Below are positions 12,065 to 22,762 of a stretch of DNA of 64,000 nt, in pieces. The translations under genes were made by a program, and so were the position numbers. The notes beneath the pieces were generated by a model. It was not told the DNA's origin, made no database searches, and worked only from the letters and a program-made list of their open reading frames with translations. Numbering within the stretch: position 1 is the first letter of the stretch; each line of letters opens with the position of its first letter. This DNA comes from Isoetes taiwanensis (taxonomy: Eukaryota > Streptophyta > Lycopodiopsida > Isoetales > Isoetaceae), in assembly GCA_021234155.1 (NCBI GenBank), contig JAJEKV010000024.1:17073030-17137029 (forward strand), given 5' to 3'.

Positions 12065-13314
12065 CATTGTTACGATTTTGGTTTTTGCATCCAAAAACGT
12101 AAATTAACGAGAAAATAATGTGGCTTAGCTTTTTGAAAGGTTGTATAGTGAACGAGAAAATATGAGATCATAATGCATACAAGTGTCCTTATTAGACTCT
12201 TGCAAGATAAAAAGTAATCAAATTTGGAATGGAAATTCTACCGCTTAATAAAGAGAATTGACTATGACTTGTTGAAAATCTTTTTTGTGTTTAATGGCTT
12301 CGTGTTGAAAAAAAACGCACCTAGGTGAAGATATTTTGTAGAAAAATAGTTTTGCAATTTTCAATTGCTACACCTGAAACAGGGGAGGATTTGAAAACAT
12401 GCTACCAACATGATATAATTGAAGGTTTTTCAAGTCTCAAGCATTTCATTCAGTCCACGAAGTTACAACGCTTTCTCAGGGATATGTCCATGGGATATAT
12501 GCCCGTCCTAGGTTACGTATTCATTGTCTAAAGGTGTTTTTATAGAGATATATATGTCGTTATATTAATTTGAAGTTTGTCTTTGGTCATCAAAATTAGA
12601 GGTTCTTTAGAACCATTAAATGGTCTGATTTCTTTTTTTTTTCGATTACTTTGCGACTTGCAAACAACGCCTAGGACTTACGTGGATGCTATTGTTTTGG
12701 CTATCTATCTTTGCACCACTGTCTTTGAGACATTGTGGATGCCATTGTTTACGGCTATCTATTTTTGCACCTTGTCTTTGAGATATTCTCGAGACAAGCA
12801 TGCACCTCTATATGTTCTCGTAAACCAAAAGTAACATTAAGCAAGACGCTTCCTTTTTAGAAGCATTCGGTAGCTTCTTAACCATAGATGGTTAGATTAT
12901 CTTTGAGTTTGTCAATTTATCTTTGTAGCTTCCTAATCATTTAATTTGTTTATCAAGTTAATACATACTATTTTTATATGAAGTCGTCATCCCGGTTTGA
13001 GAAGCATCACCTAGAGCTTGCCATTTGGAGCTACAGATTTGTGACAAGCTGCAACTTTTTTGTAGATCTTCATTTTGTTTGATCTTTCCAACACATCTCA
13101 TCCATTATTTTTGTCTTTTTCTATTACTCACTTGGCAGCATTTCAAAGGTGTGGATCATGCAGAAGAAATAATAGAAAGTCTTATTTTTAATCCTTTCTA
13201 AGATACTTTTATTATGGAGACTTAGTACCAGTTACAGGATGGACATGACATATACCTGGTTGTTCTTTCAATCCATGATGATCAAGATTTTGCTGTCAAA
13301 GTCTTTGGTGCATG
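12065..13314. other. T-rich intergenic DNA with a 53-bp tandem duplication
   Basis: No gene is recognised. A block of about 53 bases (GTGGATGC, then ATTGTTT, GGCTATCTAT, TTGCACC) is duplicated in tandem at about 12681-12733 and 12734-12787. Confidence 0.5.
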
Positions 13315-13346
13315 CATTAGGGCAGATTTGGGGTCTCAAAATGGCC
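13315..13346 (+). repeat. Left terminal inverted repeat of the large element
   Basis: 32 bases matching the reverse complement of 34623-34654 at 31 positions, including GATTTGGGGTCTCAAAATGG. The mismatch is A versus G at the tenth base. Confidence 0.85.
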
Positions 13347-13785
13347 TCCTATCAACCATTCCACGTCATATTTCCGCTCCTTTTTTCCCATGCCACCTAG
13401 GATACCAAACTCTCATAATTACAGGTTTGCTTGGAATATTCTCCCGGAATAAGGGGGATCGCATTATAGCATACCGGCAACTCATGACGGTGTCTCTTGG
13501 TTTGTCAGATACCAAGCATGCGCGTCACCGATACTTGTCTTGCGCTATTTTCATTTAGAGGCCATGGCCATACAAGCTTCCCGCCTTCTACATTTCAAAA
13601 TTTGAATGTGTAGGTTGAAGCTTTGTATCAGACTTTCATTTCGGCGCCGATTAGCCTTAAAAGTTAAATGTAGGGATCTTTACTTCATCCCAATACAGGC
13701 TTCCCGCCCCCCTACAATTCGAATTTTGAATTTGCTTAATGTATAAAAGCATGGATTGTAGGAGAATGGACTTTTCGATTTCCAT

Positions 13786-14001
13786 ATGCACATTGCAAAT
13801 TTCAAAAACGAGGTTAGTACGGATGTTCGGCTCACACGAAGCGAATTGTGCTGGGGCATACAAATTGTACACCTTCATTTCGCGACGTGCGATCCACGCA
13901 GTATGGAAGCTCCAAATGATGTGTGGATAAGGATCCAACTGACTCACGAATATGCTCCAGTCTTCAATCGCAAAAAAGGAGGTCTAAAAATAAGAACTTA
14001 G
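13786..14001 (+). CDS. Small hypothetical protein in the large element
   Basis: 71-aa ORF beginning MHIANFKNEVSTDV. TATAAAAG lies about 45 bases upstream (13741-13748), in the place expected for a core promoter. I recognise no family. An overlapping minus-strand frame of 96 codons (13657-13947) is an alternative. The plus strand is preferred because of the TATA box and because the next gene also reads plus. Confidence 0.35.
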   Translation: MHIANFKNEVSTDVRLTRSELCWGIQIVHLHFATCDPRSMEAPNDVWIRIQLTHEYAPVFNRKKGGLKIRT

Positions 14002-14296
14002 ACCTCGGCGTGTTGCGCCTTGCGTGCTCAAAAAGTGTTGACATCCGGCGGATGGCGGTTTATATCCATTGGATCCGTTGAGTGGCAAGAAACCGTCATT
14101 TCGGGACGTTTCAAGTTTAGTCCGATTTTTTGGTGACGGTAACTCTGGCCTCCTGGGATATTGTGAGAGATTGAGAGAGGATGAAGGCATTCAGATCGAA
14201 TACAGTTCCTTGAGATGAGCTGCTTTCGATTGTCACAAGAGAATTATAACTTAAACCAAAGAACTCTTTTTCTCTCGCTTCATTACTCCAATCAGA

Positions 14297-15418
14297 ATGA
14301 AGGAAAGGAATGACGGCTTGGGGAGGGAAACTTCTTTGAGATACGAAGTGGACAAGTCCAAATTGGTGATAGGGCAGCTGCAAAAAAAGATCCAAGAGCT
14401 CGAAAGAGCAAAGTTTGGGCTTCAATGTAGGTTAAAGAATTTGAAGAAAACACCCCTTGGCTTGCGAGAAAGGAAGAAGCACTTTCGACCGATAGAGGAA
14501 CTGAAGTTTGGATCAGGTGCATTCAGACGCAGGGTCACGGCCACAAGGTCCGTTTACAACACTAGCAAAGGCCAATTAAGATCCGGGAAAACTAGAAGCA
14601 ATCTTGGTTACGTAGTGAAGAACCTAGCGACAAACAGGGAGATAGTGGACATGATTTGTCAGCCCTACAACTCTTCTCTCAAGAAGATGGTATTGGAAAT
14701 GGTACTAGGAGAGATCTACAAGAAGCTAGAAGCGACAGATGTACAGACTGTTTGTGATGATGTAGGCATCAGTAGGCTTGGTTACCGTTCTCTATTCAAG
14801 CCATTCCACGAAGCGTTGAAAAGAATGGGCACAAAAAAAGTATTCGCTCCACGTCCACAAATTGTCGAGAATACAAGGGTTACTAGGACAAAGATGATGT
14901 ATGTCATATTAGGAGAGATGCACCACGTTGAATGTGCTGGTCCTGCCATAGCCATAAAAGATAAGAATGGCAAGGATTATTGTGATATAGTTGGAATGAA
15001 TGAACGCAATAATCTTTGGGTTGACCTGGTTACTCTCTTACAATTTCTTGTCAAATATTATGACTTAACAGTTGCAGAAACTAATGGTGAGATTGAAGTT
15101 TGCATAAAATTGGATGAAATGGAACTGACCAAGTTTGAGAAGTATGAAAGGGTATCCATTGTCATCATGAATAGAATTGAAAATGCAATTGCACATGCTA
15201 AATCAAAGAGCAACAAGAATATTAAAAAAGATGTAGAGGTGACGGACGAGGAGAAGAAGCGTGCCGAAAAATGGTTCTCATGTCAATCTGAAGATGACAC
15301 CTGGTGGTTAGGTCTCTTTAAAGTTCAGAAAGAAACCCACGAGGTATTGAAATGGGTGTTCAATCAAACTGACATCCCGAACGGAAAGTTGCTTGGCAAA
15401 ATTCTAGGGCCCTACTAG
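14297..15418 (+). CDS. 373-aa protein of unknown function, intact
   Basis: The longest intact frame of the large element. Residues about 15-60 are a charged, probably coiled-coil segment (IGQLQKKIQELERAK), followed by a basic stretch to about residue 100 (Arg/Lys-rich, which would suit nucleic-acid binding). Residues about 125-185 are helical (LEMVLGEIYKKLEATDVQTV, DDVGISRLGYRSLFKPF). The C-terminal half is acidic and basic mixed (KSNKNIKKDVEVTDEEKKRA) and ends GKILGPY. I do not recognise the family. It lacks the DDE, HUH, tyrosine recombinase or serine recombinase patterns I looked for. Two shared-stem hairpins follow its stop within 200 bases. The absence of introns and damage contrasts with the decayed genes at the right end. 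Confidence 0.7.
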   Translation: MKERNDGLGRETSLRYEVDKSKLVIGQLQKKIQELERAKFGLQCRLKNLKKTPLGLRERKKHFRPIEELKFGSGAFRRRVTATRSVYNTSKGQLRSGKTRSNLGYVVKNLATNREIVDMICQPYNSSLKKMVLEMVLGEIYKKLEATDVQTVCDDVGISRLGYRSLFKPFHEALKRMGTKKVFAPRPQIVENTRVTRTKMMYVILGEMHHVECAGPAIAIKDKNGKDYCDIVGMNERNNLWVDLVTLLQFLVKYYDLTVAETNGEIEVCIKLDEMELTKFEKYERVSIVIMNRIENAIAHAKSKSNKNIKKDVEVTDEEKKRAEKWFSCQSEDDTWWLGLFKVQKETHEVLKWVFNQTDIPNGKLLGKILGPY

Positions 15419-15483
15419 CATCGCAACAGTGGAGGTCTAAGAGACAAAGAATCAGTAAAGTATACTTGTAATGTGTAGCATGT

Positions 15484-15546
15484 TCACACGACGCGAAGTA
15501 CTTGCCTCCAACCTTGTTTGCACAATTGTAGCTTCGCGTCGTGTGA
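15484..15546. repeat. Shared-stem hairpin 1
   Basis: TCACACGACGCGAAG pairs with its reverse complement at 15532-15546 across a loop of about 33 bases. It lies 65 bases after the stop of the 373-aa gene and before the convergent coiled-coil gene, as a 3'-end or intergenic signal would. Confidence 0.9.
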
Positions 15547-15558
15547 CCTTATTTGTAT

Positions 15559-15618
15559 CATACGGCGCGAACAGTGGAGTTCGCTATTGCTTGCATTTAT
15601 GTGGCTTCGCGTCGTGTG
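15559..15618. repeat. Shared-stem hairpin 2 (slightly decayed)
   Basis: CATACGGCGCGAA (15559-15571) against TTCGCGTCGTGTG (15606-15618), with two substitutions in the left arm. It sits in tandem with hairpin 1 between two convergent genes, so there may be one hairpin per gene. Confidence 0.8.
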
Positions 15619-15702
15619 AAGCTTTACAAGATAATAATAAAAAAAGGTTACTTTTGATTAAAGTTGTGAAAAATGTTACATTGAAAAACAAAATACAACG
15701 AC

Positions 15703-16167
15703 TCATTGTTGCTCCAGTGCGAGCTCTTCTTCATTATCTTCATCATCATCATCAGCTCCGTCCTCGTCTTCATCTCTTCTCCTCAAGTGAGCAATCACCC
15801 TATCCAAACGTTCCTCCAATCTGTCCACCATCTCTTTGTACATGTCCCGCTCCTGTCCCAATAGCACAACATGTTCTTCTGCTTGAATTAGCAACCTCGT
15901 TGCCGTCATAACCACCTCAGTGCAGTTGTTGGGGCATCCCCTCCTGTCCAGCCTTCTATTCAACCGCCTGATTTGCCTCTCCTGGCTACGAAGCATGAGA
16001 AGGTTGAATTCATTCTCTTCTTCTTTCTGCTGAATCGTAACGGCATTTTCCTTTAGAAGATCATCTTGCTCCTTCAACCTCTTCATTAGAACACCCAACA
16101 CTATGTCAGAAGGGAGTTCTATCCTCTGGCGTTTTCCCTTATCAGCGGTTGAGGATGTGGAGGCCAT
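15703..16167 (-). CDS. Coiled-coil protein with a D-I-x-L-x-V-x-M-K-R motif
   Basis: About 154 aa starting MASTSSTADKGKRQ; an ATG three codons upstream (16176) is also possible. I prefer the inner one because the two related genes start MASSSS. The motif ELPSDIVLGVLMKRLKEQ near residue 20 is shared with the genes at 17680 and 29028 (ELPVDITLAVVMKRFKEI and close variants). The rest is predicted long helix with heptads, ending in an acidic tail (DEDGADDDDEDNEEE). A TATA-like box lies upstream on the same strand (TATAAATT, 16253-16260). Function unknown; an oligomerising or scaffold role is only inference from the coiled coil. Confidence 0.65.
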   Translation of the reverse strand: MASTSSTADKGKRQRIELPSDIVLGVLMKRLKEQDDLLKENAVTIQQKEEENEFNLLMLRSQERQIRRLNRRLDRRGCPNNCTEVVMTATRLLIQAEEHVVLLGQERDMYKEMVDRLEERLDRVIAHLRRRDEDEDGADDDDEDNEEELALEQQ

Positions 16168-16252
16168 AGATGACAAATGGGAGGGACGTTAAGATTATAG
16201 AAGTGAGGAGCAAAGACTCTAACCGGCGGAAGGAGCACAATGCAAGGACCTC

Positions 16253-16260
16253 AATTTATA
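16253..16260 (-). promoter_or_regulatory. TATA-like box for the 15703-16167 gene
   Basis: TATAAATT on the minus strand, about 86 bases upstream of the chosen start codon. Confidence 0.5.
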
Positions 16261-16395
16261 CATATTAGCGCTTGAACATATTAAACACAGTCGGCTGCTG
16301 TCGCACATGTTGAGTGGATTCTGTCGGTTGTTCGCTAGAACACATTAATGGTACTGTCCGCTGGAACACATTAATAACAATTCTAACTATACTGT

Positions 16396-16449
16396 ATCAC
16401 ACCACGCGAAATCTGCACACGCGCTTTAAAACGTTTCGCTTCGTGTGAT
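16396..16449. repeat. Shared-stem hairpin 3
   Basis: ATCACACCACGCGAAA pairs with TTTCGCTTCGTGTGAT with one mismatched position. The loop is 22 bases, the shortest of the set. It lies between the promoter of the 15703 gene and the 3' end of the 16598 gene. Confidence 0.85.
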
Positions 16450-16597
16450 TTGTCTTGTCATTCTCTCTACCCGGATATTGAAAATTAAAAATAGGAAACG
16501 TAATATTCGGCACATTTTTCAAAAACTTTTCCCATTGAGAAACAAAATAATTATAAACATTAAAAAAAAACGGGCCCCTCTAGGAGGAGCCCGATGC

Positions 16598-17020
16598 CTA
16601 TGATCGCCGGGCAAGCTCTTCCTGGAGGGCAGTGATAATCTTTTTCTGCTCCTCCAACATGATTGCCTGCCCCGCAACCACATTCTCATACTCTGCAACC
16701 TTATCTTCCCGCTCATCGAGTTGAGCTCGGGCAGCCTTGCCCGCTTCGATTGCGGCCCTAAGCCTCTCTTGGAGGTTAGATCTCGTGGCGCGCAATTCGC
16801 GGTCTATGGCAGCCTGCTGATTGTCGCGCACTAAAATCACCTCCCTATAGAAGGCGGCCTTGTCCTCTGCCGCAACCAGCTTGGCGACGTCTTCATCATT
16901 CTTTTTCTTTTCGGAAAAGGCCCGGATCCGTTCCTCCGCTTCAAAGACGAATGTTCTTAATTTCCTTGACCCGAACTTGAGACAAGATCTCGGCAGGGGA
17001 TGGAACTGAGCCGAGGCCAT
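16598..17020 (-). CDS. Coiled-coil protein, unknown function
   Basis: 140 aa starting MASAQFHPLPRSCLKFG. From about residue 25 onward it is continuous heptad-rich helix (EAEERIRAFSEKKK, then RSNLQERLRAAIEAGKAARA and EEQKKIITALQEELA). It lacks the D-I-x-L-x-V-x-M-K-R motif of its neighbours but has the same size, orientation and layout. TATATAAA lies upstream (17111-17118). The intact frame and clean start support a real gene. Confidence 0.6.
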   Translation of the reverse strand: MASAQFHPLPRSCLKFGSRKLRTFVFEAEERIRAFSEKKKNDEDVAKLVAAEDKAAFYREVILVRDNQQAAIDRELRATRSNLQERLRAAIEAGKAARAQLDEREDKVAEYENVVAGQAIMLEEQKKIITALQEELARRS

Positions 17021-17110
17021 TTAAAGTGATGGGAGAACAGGAGAGATGGCTGAGGGCGGATGTGGTAGAACAGGAGATGGCGGATAGGAGAAGACAAAGG
17101 CCTCCGACGT

Positions 17111-17118
17111 TTTATATA
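17111..17118 (-). promoter_or_regulatory. TATA box for the 16598-17020 gene
   Basis: TATATAAA on the minus strand, about 90 bases upstream of the ATG, the same spacing as for the neighbouring genes. Confidence 0.5.
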
Positions 17119-17525
17119 GAAACTAGAGATACGTTGGAATATACGGTTGCGAGTACCGATAAAGTTGTCTAATAATCCTACGAGGCGAAATTATAGCATG
17201 CAATCAGGCAACGGTAGCCTATGTTCGCATCATGGGATCCGTCATATCCTAGCCGTACTGTATGCAGGTCGTACAAAAGACAGTGTTATTGTGGCAGCGC
17301 ATGCCACGTCCTTGGCATGACGTTGTCATCCACATGCCACGTATGTGAGTAGACGTTGTCATCCACATGCCACGTGCTTTGAGTGCTGGCGCTTGCCAAA
17401 CCTAGATATGACTAATTCGCATTTACCTGCAAGTTATCACATAATCTAGCTAGATATTTGTGTTACATATAGTTTTCCATTAATAAATTAGGAAATTGTA
17501 CATACAACGAGGTGTACGTTATGGC

Positions 17526-17592
17526 GATCATACCACGCGAAATCCATTGATTGCTACCTAATTGCAAGCATGGCATTTCGCGTCGTGTGATC
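17526..17592. repeat. Shared-stem hairpin 4
   Basis: GATCATACCACGCGAAAT pairs with ATTTCGCGTCGTGTGATC with two mismatched positions. It lies about 90 bases after the stop of the 17680-18057 gene. Its loop is nearly the same as that of hairpin 7 (ATTGATTGCTA, then CTAATTGCAAGCA), because the two lie in duplicated segments. Confidence 0.9.
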
Positions 17593-17679
17593 TTTTAATA
17601 AAACAAAACAAGAGAACAGATAGAAGCAAAAAATAGAGAAAACTTTTCTTTGAAACAAAAAAATATATAGATACAATGG

Positions 17680-18057
17680 CTAGGGATCTTCATGATCCTG
17701 TAGCTGATTTTGATGATCCTGTAGCAGAAGCCGTAAAGCTGCGTTCTCATCCTCCGCAGCTCGGAGCCTCTTCTCCCTATCTTTTAACGCCTGCAAAATA
17801 TTGTGGGCAGTTAAAACTGCCTCGGCCCTACGGCTATTGGCCTCTCGGTACCTGGTGAATGTTGCCGCGAGCTCAATGTCTCGCTCATGCAGCAGCCCCC
17901 TCGTGAATTCTAATCTGTCGATCGCCTCGATCCTCTCGGCGACGAGACGGTTGTTTTCGTTGTGAATCTCCTTGAATCTCTTCATCACCACTGCAAGGGT
18001 GATGTCCACGGGCAGCTCTGGGCGCGGTTGCTTGCTAGAGGAAGATGAAGATGCCAT
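17680..18057 (-). CDS. Coiled-coil protein, copy A of a duplicated gene
   Basis: 125 aa starting MASSSSSSKQPRPELPVDI. The ELPVDITLAVVMKRFKEI motif lies near residue 14, then a long coiled coil (RLVAERIEAIDRLEF, then DREKRLRAAEDENAALRLLL), then a short Gln/His tail ending HEDP. It is strongly similar to the gene at 29028-29450 along the whole length, and the similarity extends into the upstream TATA region and the downstream hairpin. The pair therefore arose by tandem duplication and was later separated by the 10.4-kb insertion. Function unknown. Confidence 0.7.
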   Translation of the reverse strand: MASSSSSSKQPRPELPVDITLAVVMKRFKEIHNENNRLVAERIEAIDRLEFTRGLLHERDIELAATFTRYREANSRRAEAVLTAHNILQALKDREKRLRAAEDENAALRLLLQDHQNQLQDHEDP

Positions 18058-18147
18058 CGGAGCAGAAGGCCGAAGGCGAAAGTAGAAGATGAGCAGAAGG
18101 CGGAAGGCGGAAGAGGATCGGAGGTCGAATGCAAGATAGAAGGTCTT

Positions 18148-18156
18148 CTATTTATA
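18148..18156 (-). promoter_or_regulatory. TATA box, copy A coiled-coil gene
   Basis: TATAAATAG on the minus strand, about 90 bases upstream of the ATG. The same box within a conserved block stands before copy B (29539-29547). Conservation through the duplication supports function. Confidence 0.65.
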
Positions 18157-18180
18157 ACATAGATTTCGTAGTAGCTTGAG

Positions 18181-18242
18181 TCACACGACGCGAAGGATGC
18201 CGTCGGTCAGGAAAATGGACCGTTACTTCTCGCGTCGTGTGA
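18181..18242. repeat. Shared-stem hairpin 5, upstream of copy A
   Basis: TCACACGACGCGAAG against CTTCTCGCGTCGTGTGA, near-perfect. It lies just upstream of the copy A TATA box rather than at a 3' end. The counterpart before copy B is hairpin 8. Confidence 0.85.
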
Positions 18243-18290
18243 GGAAAAAGGGCCGTTACTTCTTCTCGCGTCTTTTCTTCCAGAGAAATA

Positions 18291-18315
18291 TCACACGACG
18301 CGAAAGCTCGTGTGA
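18291..18315. repeat. Truncated shared-stem hairpin at the insertion edge
   Basis: TCACACGA (18291-18298) pairs with TCGTGTGA (18308-18315) around CGCGAAAGC. The left arm carries the full 14-base motif, so the right arm was shortened. The 10.4-kb insertion begins exactly here. Confidence 0.6.
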
Positions 18316-18470
18316 GTATGATTTATCTGCGTTTCAAGATTAGCAGATAAATTCGCTTCTTGAGGCTAGTTGAGGGAGTTCCCTTAGAGTATTTATAGCC
18401 TTTTCCAGCTCTTTCATTTTCATCAGCCGTCTTTGAGCCTCTCCCTTTGTGGTCGCCTATCCTACCCCCT
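18315..18470 (+). repeat. Start block of unit 1
   Basis: Direct repeat of 27784-27940, nearly identical over about 156 bases, containing the inverted repeat and the TATA-like box. A 21-bp tandem duplication follows at about 18501-18542. Confidence 0.85.
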
Positions 18471-21400
18471 CCCCTGCCCGTTAGTTTTATCTTAAATCCG
18501 TTCGAGCTAGTTTATTGATGTTCGAGCTAGTTTATTGATGTCTTTATGCGCTTCCCTCCATGGCGGTCTCTCTGCCTATAGAGTTCCGGCCGAGGGCTTA
18601 ATGGAGTTATGTCGTTTATTTTATCTCCAGCTATCTAGTTTCGGCCGAGGGGTTATTTCGTTTATTTTGTTTTATTGTGTTGCATGTTTTCTTCTCGGTT
18701 TTCTCTGTTGCTAGGTTAACCTCTGATGCCTTTTCGGATGAGAAGTCTGGAACTCAAGGGTTCGCTTGCTGGATAGGGCTAACCGTGCCAGGCTCTGTTG
18801 CTGGATGGGTTTCTCTGGGGTGTCATTTTGGATGTCTTCTGGATGGTTTCTAATGTTCTGGGCTGTGCTTGTGGCGTAGAGTTTAGAGTTTTGTAGCCAT
18901 TTGATGTTTTTCCAGACTGAATGCGTGTTGGATGGAGTATTAGATTGGGCCGTAAATTTCGCTTTTTTGGACCATGATTCGCTTCAGGGTTTTCCCCATT
19001 CAGTGTGCCTGCAGTAGTGATGCAGATTGGATGTTCTGGAATGTGTAGTTATTTACAGAAGCGGGTGCATGGCAGCCTATTTTGATTGTAGAGTTCGTGC
19101 TAGCATTTTTGGGCGGTTGATTTTCTCGGGCGTTCTGCACAGTTCGTGGCCATCATATGGTGCTACAGTTTTGGAAGCGAGAGTATGCTTGTCGCCGATG
19201 TATAGTAGGATTGCAGCTGGTTCTTGTTGTTGGTGAGTTTTTTCCCTTCCTTGTTGTGTAGATCTGGGTTCGACTGCGTTTCAGTCCTTAGAATTTCATG
19301 TGGGCACGGTCTGTGCACTGCAAGCCCACAATTTTAACGTGATGTTTGTAGAACCAGTATGCAGTGGCGTACGATCAGGGCATGTTCTTCCTAGGGAAGC
19401 ATCTTGACCACCTATTTGCCATGTGACTGCCTCCATTCAACCACAATTATGCTTTTATCTAAGAGATGCGTTGTTGCTTGCTACTTTGATACTTTAGTGC
19501 AGTTTTGATTTCCTTATTCTTGTTCTTCCGCTTGTGACCTATGACTTGTAAATTAGTTTTTTGTATTTTATGTTGGTAGACCCAAGTTTAAATCCTAGCT
19601 TTGCCAAATCTTGGCTTTGTCTTACTCTCCACTATGTCACCCTTTGGATTCAAATGGTAGCTCTGTCAAATTTTGGCTTTGTTTTGGTTTTCGACTATAT
19701 CGTTTAGGGTTCCCACTCTAGCTCTATTAAAGTTTTCTATATTTTTCTCATAGTTGTTGGTCAATAACATCTCTGTCAAACCCTCGCTTTGTTTGGACTC
19801 TGCTATCTTGTGTTCCAAGTTCAAATTTTAGCACTATGCAATTGCAATTACCTTTCTCGCTCTTGTGCAGTTACAAGTCCTTATTTTTTCTCATGATAGT
19901 TGGTCGAGGGCTCTTGTTTTCCTCAGTCATGGTAGTCCTAGATTAGCCATGGCCTTACGTCTAAAGCCTTTGAGAAACCGTGTTTCTTTGTGAACTTGGT
20001 GGAGAATGCCTGTTGTATTGTTTACGACTTATCTTGGAACTTCCTTGAAAGGCATAGGATTCGGATGCTATATATTTGAGCTCTGTTCTACTCATTTCTG
20101 AAGCTAATGCGAGGTGCACATGCAGAGGATCGCGATTCATAGTGCAGTGACAGGGATTTGACCGTTTGAAGGTATTGGTATTAAGGTTTCTGTTTGGAAG
20201 TTTACCTTTGTGTGATTCTACGCTTGACCTTCCAGTTTACTGCTGTGTATGCTAGCCACCCTTTACCAACTTTCTATAGTTCTTTCTTTGCCTAGTCATC
20301 TTGTGTTCTTGTTTTGACAGCTGGTCTCCCTCAAAATCATTTGCTTGTTGACAATATTCTGGTATTTTCTTACTACATTTTCTCTTATACAGCCATTTGG
20401 TGCAGCAACTAGCCTTTTGCATGATCTCTAGTTGTCTTGTAAGCTCCTATGTCTGGGTGATTCTATTCCTGCGCGATGTCTTGTGATGTAGTATTCATTG
20501 TATGTCTAAAGCCTTTGCGCCTGTTTTGCTTGTGGACTTGGTGGGTGGTTCCTTTGTATTTGTTGTACCATTTACTACTTAGATGGGTGATTCTCTACAA
20601 GTCGATCGTAGATGAGTCTAATCAATTATGGAGGTAAGTCTAATCAAATCTTGGAGCATCCTTTATTTCGTATATCAATTTTGGTTCTCACTTTGCGGAT
20701 TGCAAATCATGTATTAACAAGAGTGGATCTAACCGGTCTAACTGTAAACTTAGACGGTTGTTAAAGACTTTTCAACAGGTTATTTGATGGAGGTCGGAGG
20801 TCTTCATTATTTGGTCTTGATCATTCATTTGCCACTATACGCTACCAGACTGCCAGATAGTGGATATAGTTGCAGCATATAGGTGTTGCAGCTGAGGTGT
20901 TGCAGCTCTTAGTTCTATGGGTTAACGCAAGTCTTTACAAGTTCAGCCACTATACTAATCAATTGTCTGGATCTGTTACAGAAGCTTCTAAAAAGGTTTT
21001 AGGCGTTGAATCCGATGGTCTTGTTGTTGTTGGCAATTTAGATAACAATTGAAACGGTTGGACATCATATTGCTCATGAAATGATTGAACATCTTTCTAG
21101 CATTTAGATAACTATTAAAACAGTTGCACATCTTTCTAATTGCACATCTTTCTGCTCATGAAATGGTTGGAAATCTGTTTGCTCGTGAGTCCACGCAGGG
21201 GTATGACTTCTAAGTCCTTGGACAGCTTTAAGGAAGCTCGGTGCCATTTGGTGCCATTTTGTCGTGAACCAGTTTTTTGCTTTCTGGCTACCTTTATGGA
21301 CATCTTTATGGAAGCCCGGTCTATTGTCGTGAACCAGGTTTTGCCTTCTTGCTACCTTAAGACGTTGACAGTGGGACGCTGGAGAGTAGTTGGCAGTGTT

Positions 21401-22307
21401 TCTTGCTTTTGGCAATTTCATTTTCAGCATTTAAAGTTTTAGAGTAGTGCATTGTATATGTTCTTTCAAGAGCAGGGAGCATGCAGGACCCGAGTTGTAT
21501 TCAGTGTGTTTTCATGAAAGGACCCGAGTTGTATTCAGTGTGTTTTCATGAATTGTTAGTTGTGAAATGGCATATGTTCCTAGACATTAGGCTTGCTTGT
21601 GGATAAAAATTAATAAGCAACATACATTTTGGGGTGGTTTGGTCTCCTTGGTCAATTTTTGTCCTTTTCCTTAGGTCCATTCCAGGTTTTGCTTTTCTAG
21701 TCGATTCCTTTTCTTACATTTTAGTCTCTTTCTTAAATCTCCTTTAGGTTGTCATGTGAGTTATTTTAGTATTGCTCATTCAAGTCGTTTTCCAATTAAG
21801 TTAGGTCCTTGTCTTCAAATGTGCATCTTATTGCAACGTTACCATGTGCATCTTATTGCAATGTTAGTTGTTTTATTTTGCACCATGTTTGTGTAATTTT
21901 GGGGACTTTTTTACCCTTATAGGTGGCTTGCACCATAAGTTTATGTTTTTGTCTATGGGAGAACCGTCCCCAAGTTGAGCTTCCCTTCTTTGGTCACTTG
22001 GTCTACCCTTCTTTGGTCACTTGGTCTACCGCTTTCTATCATGGGTAGCTGCACCCAATTAGGACCATTTTATAGGCATACTAGATGTGGTCTAAGGTTA
22101 TGGCATTTTCTTGACCACGTTAAGAGCTGGTTCAAATTGCTACGTCGTATCGCCCACAAGTGTCCATATTGTAAGAGTGTGAAGTATGTGTATAGTAACA
22201 CAATTTACTGCATGTGTGTGGTCTTAATGGGCAGGGCAACAAGTTAGGGAGCCTATTTATTTTAGGTTGACAGGATTTTAACCCTTTTAATTCTCCACTC
22301 TAGTTGA
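18471..22307. other. T-rich non-coding body of unit 1
   Basis: No gene recognised. Short tandem duplications are present: a 35-bp unit containing GACCCGAGTTGTATTCAG twice (about 21485-21551), and a 23-bp unit containing TCTTTGGTCACTTGGTCTAC twice (about 21985-22030). Confidence 0.5.
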
Positions 22308-22312
22308 TCAAG

Positions 22313-22762
22313 TGTTAGCCCTTTGGGCTAAACATATGTATGAGTGGCATAGGCCACATGTATTTATCACATTGGACCACTTGATCTAGGGCCCAGATTT
22401 AGCCCACATATGTGGTAGGTGGCATAGGCCACATGTATTTGTCATATTGGACCCCACAATCTATGGCCCAGATTTAGCCTAGATCTGTGGACGGTGAGAT
22501 GTCAGTTAGGGTTAGGGTTTTGCTCTACTATTTAGAGAGAGCATTTCCTCTCATTGTTTAGGCTTTTGCTCACGTTTTGGAGCACCTCCTTTTGGAGCAT
22601 CAATATGATTCTGTTTTGTTCATTCTTTGCTTTGTTCTTGTTCTTGGAGTTTCTTCCCACCTTCTTTTGTTGATCCATGAGCATTTGTGGCAGCCTTGTG
22701 GCATCCGGCAGATCATGGATTTCTTTGCTGCAAGGTGATGCCAAGAACCCCAAACATCAACA
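22313..22762 (+). repeat. 5' LTR
   Basis: 450 bases, starting TGTTAGCCCTTTGGGC and ending CATCAACA. Target duplication TCAAG lies directly before it. Confidence 0.92.

Noticed and set aside
22501-22520. GGTTAGGGTT runs as telomere-like repeat (also 26281 and 31720)
   Set aside because: Only one to two units, and two of the three sites are the same LTR position. Not a telomere or interstitial telomere block.
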